Origin: Closterium sp. NIES-65
Taxonomy: Eukaryota; Streptophyta; Zygnematophyceae; Desmidiales; Closteriaceae
Assembly (NCBI GenBank): GCA_948144175.1
Contig: CANXME010002428.1
Span: 1-64,000 of the forward strand
Reading direction: 5' to 3'
DNA: 64,000 nt
Positions 45,082 through 56,700 of this stretch are shown piece after piece (positions within the stretch are counted from its first letter, which is position 1; every line of letters starts with the position of its first letter). The translations under genes were made by a program, and so were the position numbers. The notes below the pieces were generated by a model. It was not told the origin of the DNA. It was given only the letters and a program-made list of their open reading frames with translations, and did no database searches.

Positions 45082-48000
45082 ATGGAGGAAAACGGTGATA
45101 ATTCCGTACGGAAAATTATGGTGTTACACACCGGCCTGGACCAGACGCGAGCAGCACTCCAGCGAATAGAGGAGCTTCTCGCGAACCAGTCGGCAGCCGC
45201 CATAGCAGCAGCGAACGCAGCGGCGAATGCAGCAGCGACGTGATCAGCAGCAGCGGCGACACCGACACTTAACCCAGCAGCAACGGCAGCGGCTACAGTG
45301 AATCTTGAGGCGGCACGTCCGAGGCTACCGGAGACGTTCAATCCGAATTCGAGAGACACTGACGTTCGTTGATTCATTGCGACTCTCGAAATTTACTTCA
45401 AGGCCGTTGGCTGTACGACCCCGACACACGATGCAATGCGGATTCGGCTCACAGCGAAACTACTACGAGGCCCTGCGCTCGAGTGGATTTACAACAGCAA
45501 TAAGATCCGAGGCGAGGGGTCATGGACGCAGTTTCGGGAAGCTTTAATCGAGCGTTTCGAACCAATTAATACAACCTACATGGCGCGGCAGCAGATACAC
45601 CGACATAAGCAATACATTAGTGTAACACAGTACACGCAGCAGATGGAGTTACTGTTCAACCGCATCACCGACCTGACCGAAGGCGAAAAAATCCAGGCAT
45701 ACACCGAAGGGTTAAAAATGGAGATTCGGCGGCAGGTGATTGCGGCGAATTACAACAGCTACAGAGACATCGTGCGTGCTGCCGAGCGATACGACGCGTT
45801 GACTCGAGGTCAACCCGAAACACGACGCTTGACGCCAAACCGTATATTCGGCAAGGAGCGATCCGCACCCCCCACGTTCGCCGAACCGATGGATATCGAC
45901 AAATACGACGCGAAGCAGCAGCCGACAAAATGCGAATTTTGCGGCGTAGCGGGACATCAGTTTTTGTCGTGCTACAAAATGAAGAAAGCACGTGCGGCAC
46001 TCCGGGACGGAAACAATGGAGCACCTCCGAAGTAAAAAAACGGGAATCGCCAGTAGCCGCGGATCGACCTGGCGATCGCGTAAAGATCCGAAAAGCGACG
46101 ACGTGACGACTTCGGAGCGGGTGAAATAAGGAGAAAAAGATGGCACGAATTTAAAACGTCACGACCGGCCGGCATCAGGGGAAATCGCCGAGGCAAATGG
46201 AGGCTCCGCGAAACAAGACTCTGCACCGACCGGGAAACTCCAGTCGGACACCCCCGAGAGTAAGAATATTCCCTCTCGAGGTTTTCAAGCCTATAAAAAA
46301 TCCAGGGGAGATTTTGAGGCCAAGAAAAAGCCTTCAGACATTATTCAGGTACCTGAGAAGTTAGACGACCTACTGGACCAACTGCGTGGAGCAACAGTAT
46401 TTTCGAAGCTGGACCTACGATCGGGTTACTGGCAGATCAAGATGGTAGACAACTCCGTCCACAAGACGGCGTTCCGTACCAGATACGGCTCCTACGAATA
46501 CTTGGTGATGCCGTTCGGACTCTACAACGCACCAGCAACGTTTCAGGCGGAGATGAATCACATCTTACGGCCCCTGTTGGACGAGTGCGTGGTGGTGTAC
46601 CTGGACGACATTCTCATCTACTCCAAGAACATGAAGGAGCACATGGAGCATCTGCGGAAGGTGTTCGAGGTCCTGCGGAAAAACAAATTCTACGTGAAGC
46701 TGTCGAAGAGCGACTTCGTCCTGAAGAAGGTGCAGTTTCTTGGGCACATGGTGAGTGTCGAGGGCGTACACGTGGACCCGCGGAAGATTGAAGCCGTCAA
46801 GAAATGGAAAGTACCGGAGAACGTGAAGGAGTTGCAGCAGTTCCTAGGCTTCGCCAATTACTACAACAGGTCCGTGCCGCAGTACGCTAAGATAGCAGCG
46901 CCACTGACCGACCTACTGAAAAAGGATACGCCCTACAAATGGGATCCCCTCATCAGCAAGCCATGGAGCAGCTACAGACAGCACTGACTACAGCGCCGGT
47001 ACTCATCTTGCCGGATCCAGACAAGGACTACGTGATGGAAGCAGACGCTAGTGACCAAGCAGTCGGAGCAGTACTGATGCAGGATCACGGACGCGGTTTG
47101 CAGCCCATCGCCTACCTCAGTAAGAAGCTACATGGAGCAGAACTAAACTACCCCATCCATGACAAGGAAGCCTTAGCGATAGTCATAGCCTTCAAGGCGT
47201 GGAGGTGTTACCTAGAGGGAGCCAAGACTACAGTCTATACTGACCACTGCAGTCTCAAATACCTGAAGTCGCAGCCGACGCTCTCACGACGACAGGTGCG
47301 GTGGGTGGACTTCCTGGAAACTCACTTCCACTACGACATCGTCTACAAGCCCGGGCTACACAACAAGGCAGACGCGTTGAGCCGCCCCGGACATGTAGCA
47401 GGCATCCAGCTCGACGGGATGAACCCTCTACTCAAGGGTCTATTCCAACATGGGTACTCTGTGGACGCAGAGATTGCTACAGCACAGACCAAGAAGCTGT
47501 TACAGTGGGAGAAAGACTTAGCTGTAAGGAAGGGTTCAGGAAAGATTTGGGTACCGAATTACGCCGCGCTACGGCCGATCCTATTGGAGGAGTTTCACGA
47601 CGTACCATACGCAGGACATTTCGGGAGCAACAAGACGTTAGCAGGGATAGCGAAGTATTACTACTGGCCCGGGATGGCAGCAGACGTGCAGCATTTCGTC
47701 ACCTCTTGCGACACGTGCCAGCGGATGAAGAGTAGCAAGCAGAAAAAAGCAGGGTTACTTCAGCCTCTACCTGTACCGGAGCAGCCATGGTAGGTCGTTA
47801 GCCTCGACTACATCACATGACTTCCTTCGACCTCACGTGGGCACGATTCCATCCTCGTAGTAATCGATAAGTTCTCCAAAATGGGTCACTTCATACCGAC
47901 CAACACCACAGCTACAGCTGAAGCAACTGCTCGCCTCTTCTTCGACCGCATCATCACCATCCACGGCATCCCTGCTACACTCATCTTAGACAGAGACCCC

Positions 48001-49010
48001 AAATTCACTAGTAAGTTCTGGAAGGAGCTCATGGGATTATTGGGGACCAAACTTGCGATGTCCTAAGCATACCACCCACAGACTGACGGATAGACAGAGC
48101 GACTCAATCAAGTGGTTGAACAGTTACTGCGCACAGCTTGCAAGGACGACGTCAGCCACTGGGACACACACTTATGTAAGAATCCCAACCACTAGACCAT
48201 TGGGATAAAATGGCTTGTTAAGTAGCGGGTCAGAGTGCGCCCATAACCCTTCAGGCAAACGCGCCTGTAACCCCCATTAGGATCAATCGGGCATCCACCG
48301 TGCAGATCTACTGACAAGTTACCGACCCTAGAGTTCGCTTACAACAACGCATCACATGCGGCCACAGGGAAAACTCCTTTCTTCCTGTGTTACGGACGGG
48401 AACCACTCACACCATAGCAGCCAACTACACCGGCACACGTCCAAGCCGCACATGACTTCGTCACCACCATGCAGCAGCTATGGGAGAAGACTCAGCGACG
48501 TCTCACCACGATGCTGAACTCCCAGAAGCAGTATGCCGATCGTCAGCGACGAGATCAGTCAGTAGCAGTCGGAGATCAGGTGCTTCTTGACACGCGCAAC
48601 TTGAACCTGTCTCACCTCCCATCCAAACTCCGGCCTCGCTTCTGTGGTCCTTTTCTCGTTGAGGCACAGGTGACACCTGTTACATTCTGCTTGCGCTTAC
48701 CAGATACTTGGAAGCTTCACAACGCTTTCCATGTGCAGCTACTGAAACCCTACAAGGACCCCAACCAACAGTTCCAGGGACGGCAGCTACTGCCACCTCC
48801 ACCTGTTCTTGTGCAGGATGAACCCGAGTAAGAGATCGAGCGCGTTCTCTCTCATCGGCGCCGCGACGGCAAAACCCTCGAGTTCTTGATACGCTGGAAG
48901 GGATACGACCCCACTGAGGACAGTTGGGTTGCAGAAGCTGATATGGGCAACGCACGCCGTGCTCTCAAGGACTATCTTGTCAAGCAGGGTGTATCTCACG
49001 CCACCGAGCT
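45082..49010 (+). pseudogene. gag-pol region of chromovirus 44274-49402
   Basis: Parts: gag (from about 45082; capsid-like phrases GPALEWIY and FREALIERFEP; CCHC knuckle CEFCGVAGHQFLSC at about 45930-45972); RT (about 46340-46990) with FSKLDLRSGYWQIKM, MPFGLYNAPATFQ and YLDDILIYS; RNase H (about 46960-47400) with EADASDQAVGAVL and YTDHCSLKYL; integrase with the zinc part (YAGHFGSNKT through CDTCQRMK, about 47600-47730) and core (about 47810-48450); C-terminal chromodomain (about 48830-48990) with RWKGYDPTEDSW. Chromodomains direct such elements to histone marks in known cases. Fossil with several breaks. Confidence 0.9.
48182..48310 (-). repeat. Short dispersed repeat block inserted in chromovirus
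   Basis: About 130 bp interrupting the integrase region. In reverse orientation it matches 31520-31668 at about four in five bases. It contains TGGTCTAGTGGTTGG, a good match to a tRNA A-box, enclosed by an ATCCCAA...TTGGGAT stem. AAG is repeated on both sides, a possible 3-bp duplication. Class unknown. Confidence 0.6.
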
Positions 49011-49024
49011 TTGAGGGGGAAACG

Positions 49025-49402
49025 TGTGAGAGTACGACGGCTTATGCCAGCTATGCTTGCTTGCCTTTACTTTATCATGCTATTTCTAGCATAGGATAAT
49101 CATATGCATGCATGAATTGCTTGATTTCCTAGGCTAGGTGCTTTCCTATATTTTATTATAGTTATAGCACCGAGCTAGGTTGCGTGCACCGAATTCTGGC
49201 TTTTCGGTTGCCACCGAATTGCCTTCTACCGAGTTCGGTAAGGATCCGTTCGGGACGCTACGTGGCCCGCGGAACCTTCGCGTAACACCTGGTTACGGGG
49301 CCTTGTGTCGAGCCTATATATAGCCTCGTGTTGTACCCAGGTGATCATTCAATTCGACTCAATTCTCATTCTCTTTTCTGAGCTCGATCCTAGATCCTCA
49401 CA
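49025..49402 (+). repeat. 3' LTR, 378 bp
   Basis: Begins TGTGAGAGTACGACGG; followed by ATAGC. Confidence 0.93.
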
Positions 49403-49407
49403 ATAGC

Positions 49408-50119
49408 GTTTTTGTCACAGCTTCAAATGACCTGATTCAACTTGGATCCGGAGCGTCTTAACGTCGCCTACAATAGGCAATTTAGATCGCACGATTTTAC
49501 CAAGTATTGTCGACACAGCGTTGGTTTGAACGAACGGCACTATGGCAGCCACTATTGTCTTAGAACACAAGATAGGAAGAGTTAGCAAGAGTTAGGAGTT
49601 GGGAATGACTCCCAGCTCCTACAAACCCCAAGAGCCGAGGTACAGTGATGTGGAACAGTGCCACACTATCCCCAACCACGAAGGGTCTCGAAACTACCCT
49701 CCACAAGGGTCTACACCAGCAGAATTGTTACACTACACATTGTAATGGAACTATCTTCAACATCTTGAGGTGTACCCTTTTGGCGAGCTTCGGAATCACT
49801 TGAAGCTTGAACCAAGGCTCCGGTTCCTCATCACAAAACTCATCCTTGAGTTCTTGATGGGTCTGCTGCACACACCTGCGACACGCAGAACGTTCGACAA
49901 GCGACAAAATAGAAACCGCGGACGACAAAATAGAAACCGCACGGGACTCACAAATGATCGCGTAACACGCGACTAGCGATAACTCGCTATTGACTCGACA
50001 CACACACACACACACTCGACATCATGACCCATCATACACACACAAGCATGAAATATATATCATCTCATGCACTTCTTCCATTCCATGCACACACGCATGC
50101 ACGCACACGGAGAACAAGC
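49408..50119. other. Unassigned DNA with CA microsatellites
   Basis: Target DNA of the chromovirus, with no recognisable gene. CA repeats at about 49998-50014 and 50036-50046. 49556-49732 has TGTCTTAG...GTTACA ends but no convincing flanking duplication. Confidence 0.4.
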
Positions 50120-51874
50120 CGAGTGCAAACCGTAGGGTTGCACCAACAGTCGCACCAAAGCGAAAGAGGACGCTGAGTTGAAAGGCAAGGTTCGGTCGAG
50201 TACAATTGATCAAGTACATGAGGCAGCCCACAAGCTCTGCGTAGGGACCACTGAACTCAAGGGCTCGTCAGGAAAAGGGCCAGTGAGTCTGTGGTCGACG
50301 GCAAGAGAAGTGGGCTGTGTGGTGGAAAATTGAAACCCGAACCGCTGAAGGACCTGCTGCACCATGTGTGACTGAGTCAGTGTGATGGTGCGAGCGGCTC
50401 TGTCCCTGGTGATTTGCAGGCCAAGGTAGTGATGCAGTTCACCGAGGTCAGTGCACGTGTGACTCTTTTGTAGTTCGGATTTCACCTTAGTTAGTGCTGC
50501 CTGTCTGCAGTAGCAAACACCAGGTCGTCGACGTAGACCAGTATAAAGAAAGGAGTGTGGCTAGTGCGAATAAACATCAACGGTTTGGCAGAGGAAGGAC
50601 GAAACCCAAGGTCACGAAGTGTGGAGCGAAGAGCGTCGTACCACTCACGGGGCGACAGGCGGAGACCGTAGACTGGTCGCCTAAGACTTCACTGGGTTTC
50701 AAGTGGGAAGATGTCAGTGAAGCCAGGAGGACGTCGCAGCCAGATCTCCTCATGTAGGCGGCCATGGAGAAACGTAGTGAAGTCGAGAAAATGCAGCTCG
50801 TAGTATCGCCGTGCTGCTACGTAAAGTAACACCCGAAGAGTCGTCATCTTCGGGGTCAGGGTGAAGGTCTGGAAGAAGGCAACTCTCTCATGCTGGCTGA
50901 AGCCCCTAGCCACGCAGTGCACATTGAACGCAGGCGGTGATCCACGTGTCCGCTTCACCTTGAAGAGCCACATGTCATTGAAAACGTTCGCCATAGGAGG
51001 GGGAACTGCATCCACGTAGGTGCTTGTGGATCTCCAAGAAGCCAACTTGAGTCCATAGCCGCTTTCAACTGAGAGGCCCACTCCCGTGACACTACCTTAC
51101 GGTACGTGCAAGGAATCGGTATGTCAAGGGCGTCCGGGTCTCCCTCAGGGGAAAGCAGCATGGCCCAGCGAGAGGGTGAAGCGGCTGCTATGAACTCCAA
51201 CTCAAACTGCTTGTCCTCTAGGACGTCACATCCAAGGGCAGACTCACCCCCAACGGACAGAGGACGGGCAGCCACCAGACGAGTGGCGTAGTAAAGTTAC
51301 CGACAGTGATAGTAAGAGCCGAGACAGACGACGGAGAGGCACGAGGGTCATTCACAAGAGAGGCGAGGACACGAGAGACAACATGGCGAGCAGCACAGTG
51401 GTGGTCAGAGATAGTAGTAGAGGAGTCAGTGAGAGACAACTTAGGAAGTGACGGGAGAACAGACTCAGGCGGAGAATAGCGATGACTAGAACAAAAGAGG
51501 GCAGTGCGGAGGTTGTCAGTAGGAGAGGAAGGGCGAGCACGTGGAGGACAGGGACGGACATGGGAGTGCGGGACAATGGGAGGAGATGGGAACCGAGGAA
51601 GAGAGGAAACGACGGGTGACGCGTCCGGAGGAGGAAACGTTGGACCGAAGGCAGGGGGAGACTGAGAGCGGACAGGAGAAGAGGAGGGAAAACTAAGGGC
51701 CTGAAGGCCACTCACGACTAGGAACAATTGCAGTACGAGAGATAGCTGCGGCGGCTGCTGTTGCTCCTCCTCCTATTGCTCCTGCAGGTCCAACTGTTGC
51801 AACTCCCGCCTCTCTAGCTCCAACCTCTCATGCTCCTCACGCTCACGTCTGCGGGCCGCCTGGAGACGAGTGTC
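50120..51874 (-). mobile_element. Old copia remnant, RT and linker part (broken)
   Basis: Minus-strand pol fossil: RT (about 51080-50170; phrases RSTSTYVDAVPPP, TPKMTTLRVLL, HTCTDLGELHHYLGLQITRD and QQVLQRFGF) and the integrase-RT linker (about 51874-51090), which here is Ser/Pro-rich with a charged REREEHERLELERRELQQ stretch. Its upstream part continues at 63185-64000, across the LINE. Many breaks; a diverged subfamily. Confidence 0.8.
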
Positions 51875-51876
51875 AA

Positions 51877-51919
51877 ATTTTTTTTTTTTGTTTGTTTGTT
51901 TGTTTGTTTTTTTTTTTAC
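51877..51919 (-). repeat. LINE poly(A)/(CAAA) tail
   Basis: On the plus strand T runs on either side of about five GTTT units; on the LINE strand A11, (CAAA)n, A12. Confidence 0.85.
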
Positions 51920-53571
51920 AAGAAGTTGTACAGGCAAAACGCTACATTCGTAACTGATGCAGCAGGGCTCAAGCTGGGTGAAAACCACCTAGCCCTCCCT
52001 GCGAACTCTATGGTGGTCTCACGAAGGTCCTCGGGTTTGAGCAGATGGACTGGGAACAACCTTGCCACCTCAACCCTACTGCCCCGTTGTCACAAATCCG
52101 CTGCATGACACGTGCCTCAGCATCTGCCAAGTTCCACCTCGCCTTATCCTTCCGCGTTTGTCTGCTCGGTCTGCTGCAGTAGATCCTTGCATGCTTGTTG
52201 AATTCCACGTTGATCCTCCGAAGCACCTTCAGTGCCTAAAACTTCTTCACCTTACGGAGAGACACGTCACACCAACCCAACCAGATCTGGAGCATTTCCA
52301 TTGCCGCCATAGTAGCTTCGGGAAAACAAAATCTGCCCGAAAACAAAATCTGCCAAACTGTCAACCCGCCTTGCTGGCTGCATCATGGTGAGCGCCGACT
52401 TGACTGCCCCAACCACCGGTGCGATGCTCACACACTCAAGCAAACAGTGCTCCATCGTCTCTTCCAAACTGCAATTCGCGCACTTCACCCCCCCATTCAG
52501 GAATGAAACCCTCTCTCCAACTTGGAGATTGAGGTTTTTCACACGGAGCAGCATATCCCTTGTCCTGGCTGGGACCACTAGTGAGTCACGGAATTTTCTC
52601 CCCCGCCCCCAATTGATTTTCTTGCCCGCCCGAGCTTCCCAATTCATCCTTTTCACCTCCACTACTTCCACTCCCTCGCTCGGCTCTCTGAGTTTCTCGG
52701 CGGTGCCACATCCTCCTCTTTAAACAGTGTCGAACTTGGTAACCGTGTCCTCGGATCCCCGACTTCTCTTACTGCCCGAGCTTTGGATAGCCTCACTGGT
52801 ACCATACTGCCGTAACATAACACCAGCTTCACATCCCATGCAGTACGTTCCCCTCGTCTGCTTAGCCCGCGGAGCTCCACCTTCTTTCCCAGTTTGCCAC
52901 AGACCTCCCATAGGCACCTATGCCCGCTTGGAAGTTTAGTACACACCATAGATGATTGGCCCACTACCTCTTCTGCCACCAGAGGTGCCAGCACCCACTG
53001 ACGCCACTTCTCCGACGCCACGTGAAAAGCCTTAAGTGCCATCTCCGCCTCCTTTTTTCCTTCCAGTTCCCTCGCGAGCGTCTCTTCCGACTTCGGCACC
53101 TTAGTACCACCCCACTTCCTCATCACCATATCGGGCATCTTCCACCCCCGCAGCTTCTCCGTCCCTTTCAGTCCACCAAACGGGGCATTCCCTGGGTGGA
53201 TAATGTTGCTGTTGTAGCACAGAAATTCCTCTTCTGTTTCCCATCGCGACGAAGCCACCGGCACCTCCACCACCGTAGACTTCAAAACTGCCTTGCACAG
53301 CCTTGCCCATCTCCTGGTTTTGAACAACCCCCCTCGCAACACCGCCTTATGCGCATATAACGTTGCCTAGCCAAGGGGCAGCCCTGCCACCTGCTCCGAA
53401 CAACCCCCGCCTGAACGCACATTCCTGCCGCAACGATAGACCTGCACACCTCAGAGCCACACTGTCGACACGCCCTCGCGGATCAATAACTCCTAGTCCT
53501 CCTTGCTCTCTGGGCATGTACATCAGATCTTCACTCCAGAGCCTGAAGTGCCGTTCCGTATCAGCATGATT

Positions 53572-53704
53572 TGTCAAACTATATATGTGTTAGTTCTGTG
53601 TAGGCTATAGTGGGGTAGCCCATATGGGGTACAACCCAATATTAGGGTTAGTACTTGTACCCACAATTCATTCAATGCTGTCATTCTAGCCTCTGATTCT
53701 GACA
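53572..53704 (+). repeat. 5' LTR, 133 bp
   Basis: TGTCAAACTATATATG...TTCTGACA. It holds a two-layer stem: GGGTACA/TGTACCC outside (53627-53633 with 53656-53662), AACCC/GGGTT inside. Confidence 0.92.
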
Positions 53705-56700
53705 TGGTTTCAGAGCAGTAGGTCCGTAGGACCGTACTTTTTTTTCGGGCCCACCATTCCGACTGTGCTTACCGCGTTACCCCACTGCCCTACCCCGCGT
53801 CGCGCTGCCTCGAGCACGCCACCTGCGCGCTGCCACTGCTGGCCGCGCGCCACTGCTGCAGCGCGCGTTTTCTCTAGCACGCTACCTGCAGCCCCGCGCG
53901 CCGCCTGCCACAGCCGCGGCCGCCTGCTACGCCCCGCGCACCGCACGCTCTGTTGCCCTGCCGGCCGCCTGCAGCCCCGAGCGCCGCCTGCCACAGCCGC
54001 GGCCGCCTGCTACGCCCAGCACACCGCCCGCCCTGCTGCCTCGCCGGCCGCCTGCTGCCCCGTGCGCCGCCTGCTGCCCCGTGCGCCGCCTGCCACTGTT
54101 TCGGCCGCCCGCTAGGCCCCGCGCGCCGCCTGCCCACTAAGCCCGCGCGCCGCCTCTGCGCCTGCCCCTATTGCGGCCGCCCGCTTCAGCCCAGCGCGCC
54201 GCCCTTGCTAGTGCTGCTTTCCTGCAATCGCTTTGCCTTGCCAGTCCCGCGCCAGCAGCTATGGCCACCCTCCGCGTTCTGTCGTTTGATATTGAGGGCC
54301 GCCCGATTCAGTTTGAGACCTGGCTCGATGACCTGCAGCTATTCCTAATGAGCTATAGCAAGGACAATGTCTCTCTCTTTGACCACACGTCTAGTCCCTC
54401 AGTCGCTCCTGCCGCCACAGCTGAGCTTAGCGCCCATTCCCGGTGGCAGACTCGTGACGCTGCTGCTCGCCTAGCCGTTCACAACCACCTGACGTTAGCT
54501 GAACTCACGCATTTTGGCGAGCACAAAACCGCTAAGGCCCTGTACGATGTTGTAGTAATCCTCCCCTGCCACTGCTGCGCATAGCCGCCTCATGCTGCCC
54601 TACCTGTTTACTGAGCTGTCCACCTTTGCCACAGTTGCCGATCTTATCACCCACCTCCGCACCAGTGACACTCGCCTTCGCGCCACCCTCCCCAAAGAGT
54701 TCTTAGCTAAGAACCCGCCTCCGATGTACTGGAACCTCCACTTCATCGTGACCCGTCTCCCTGACTCTCTTCGCTCGGTCAAGGACCACTTTCTCGCTCG
54801 CTGTCCCACCGATCTCACTGTCGACCTCCTAGAGGAGCAACTTCTAGCCGCCGAGACTAGCATAGTCACTGTGGGTGCTGCTCGTGGCGCTCCTCGCAAC
54901 CCCATCTTTGAAGGGTGCTCTCCCTCTCCCCTCGCCCCCTCCTAAGCTACTGCCACTTCTTTTGACTTCCTTGGTGCTGAGTCTGCTGGTGCTGCTTTTG
55001 CTCCTAGTGGGAGGCACCGCGACGGCAAGGGCAAGGGAGCCAAGAGTAGCGGAAGTGGCACAGGGGGGGATGGTGGTGGAGGAGGTGGAGGAGGAGGAGG
55101 TGGCGGAGGGAGTGGTGGCGGGGGTGCTGGCGGGAGTGGTGGCGTCGGCGGCGGTGGTGGGAGTGGTGGTGGAGGCATTGGTGGTGGAGGGGGTGGCGGA
55201 GGCGGTGGCGGTCGGGGCGGCGGTGGAGGCAGTGGTGGCGGTCGGGGCGGAGGGGCTGGCGCTGGGCAGAGACAGCAGCAGCAGCAATGTCCCCGTGAGG
55301 CTCTTACGCCCCAGTAGCTTCGTGAGTGGCTTGCTCAGAGTGGGACGTCTGGGGGTAGTGGTCGCTGCCTCTATGTCATTCGCACAGGTGACCACGCTGG
55401 TCAGAGATGCGGGAAGTTCCACACCCAGCACCGCTGTTTCTCCCGCCTTGACGACGCCTGGCGTGAGGAGATGGGCGAGGAAGTCGAGCACCCTCGCTGG
55501 CATGAGTTGCTTAGGGCTGGTGTAGACATCTCTGCTCTTGACTATGATGCTCTCCTTGCTGCCATATATGCATTGAATATTAGTGCTGAGGAAGACTGTT
55601 ACTTGTGTGTGCCGCCTGACCCAGGTATAGAGGCTGCTGCCTTAGGTGCGAGCGAGTCTGCTCTCTCAGATACTGCGCCTGCTAAGGCCTTGCACATCTT
55701 CACGCTTGACTGAGGTGCTTCCCGCTGTTTTTTTTGTGATCGTACTGCACTCACTCCACTCACTGCACCTGTTGCAGTCTCTCTGGCTGATCCCTCAAGG
55801 GGCCCAGTTCTTGCACGGTCCACCACTGTGCTCCCGTGCCCGGTGGTTCTGTCTGGCTCACTGTTAGGCCTCCACCTCCCTTCGTTCTCTACGAACTTGG
55901 TGAGCATCGCAGTTCTCCAGGACCAGAGGATTGACACCTTTACCCTTGGAGGACAGCGTGTGGCGATCAGTACGTGCTCCCGGACCGGCCGCCACCTGGC
56001 CACGTTTACCCATGGCCAGGGTCGAGTTTTTACATACTGGTGAATGCGCCTCCTCAGGTAGCTGCCACTGGTAAGGTGTCTGCGTCAGGTCAGGTAGCCT
56101 CCCCTTGTTCGTTTCGCTCCCTGTCGCACCAGACTCTTCTCTGGCACCACCGTCTGGGTCACCCCTCTTTGCCACATCTTCATCGCACCGTCACCTCCTT
56201 GTGTCTGGTCTTCCCAGGTCTCTCCCTCCTCTCCCTGCCTCGCCTGCGCCTCCCTGCCTTCCTTGTGTCGAGTGGCGGCAGCGCGCTCCTCACTCCTCCT
56301 CGTTTCCCTCGACAGAGGCTCCCTTGCAGACCCTCCACATGGACGTTTGGGGCCCAGCCCGCGTTCGTGGACGGGACGGTGAGCGGTACTTTTTGCTGGT
56401 TGTCGACGACTACTCGCGTTATACCACGGTCTTCCCCTTGCGCACCAATAATAAGGTCCCTGCTTTCTTGATCCCTTGGATCTGAGCAGTTCGTCTCCAG
56501 CTCCGCGAGCGGTTCCGCAAGGACCTCCCTATCCTGCGTCTGCACTCTGGTAGAGGTGGTGAGTTCTCCTCCGACCTCTTGCGGGCCTTCTTTTAGGGGA
56601 AGGGCGTCCTACAGTCGTTCACCGCAGTAAAATGGGGTTGCTGAGTGCCGCATTGGCTTGGTCATGGAGATCGCTCGTACCTCTTTGATCCATGCAGCGG

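Larger units (their letters stand above)
44274..49402 (+). mobile_element. Ty3/gypsy chromovirus
   Basis: LTRs 44274-44651 and 49025-49402 (378 bp, about 8 differences, 98% identical) flanked by ATAGC (44269-44273, 49403-49407). Possible primer site CTTGGTAATCGGAGCC at 44652. In the leader, two copies of a TCGGATCGA...CAACGGCC phrase lie near 44840 and 44905. Integrase after RT/RNase H and a C-terminal chromodomain identify a chromovirus. A small repeat block (48182-48310) has inserted in the integrase region. Broken, with several breaks, yet the LTRs are similar, so not very old. Confidence 0.93.

Noticed and set aside
45036-45377. Minus-strand Ala-rich frame
   Set aside because: Antisense shadow of the chromovirus gag start.
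49556-49732. Possible solo LTR with TGTCTTAG...GTTACA ends
   Set aside because: No matching flanking duplication and no partner in the window.
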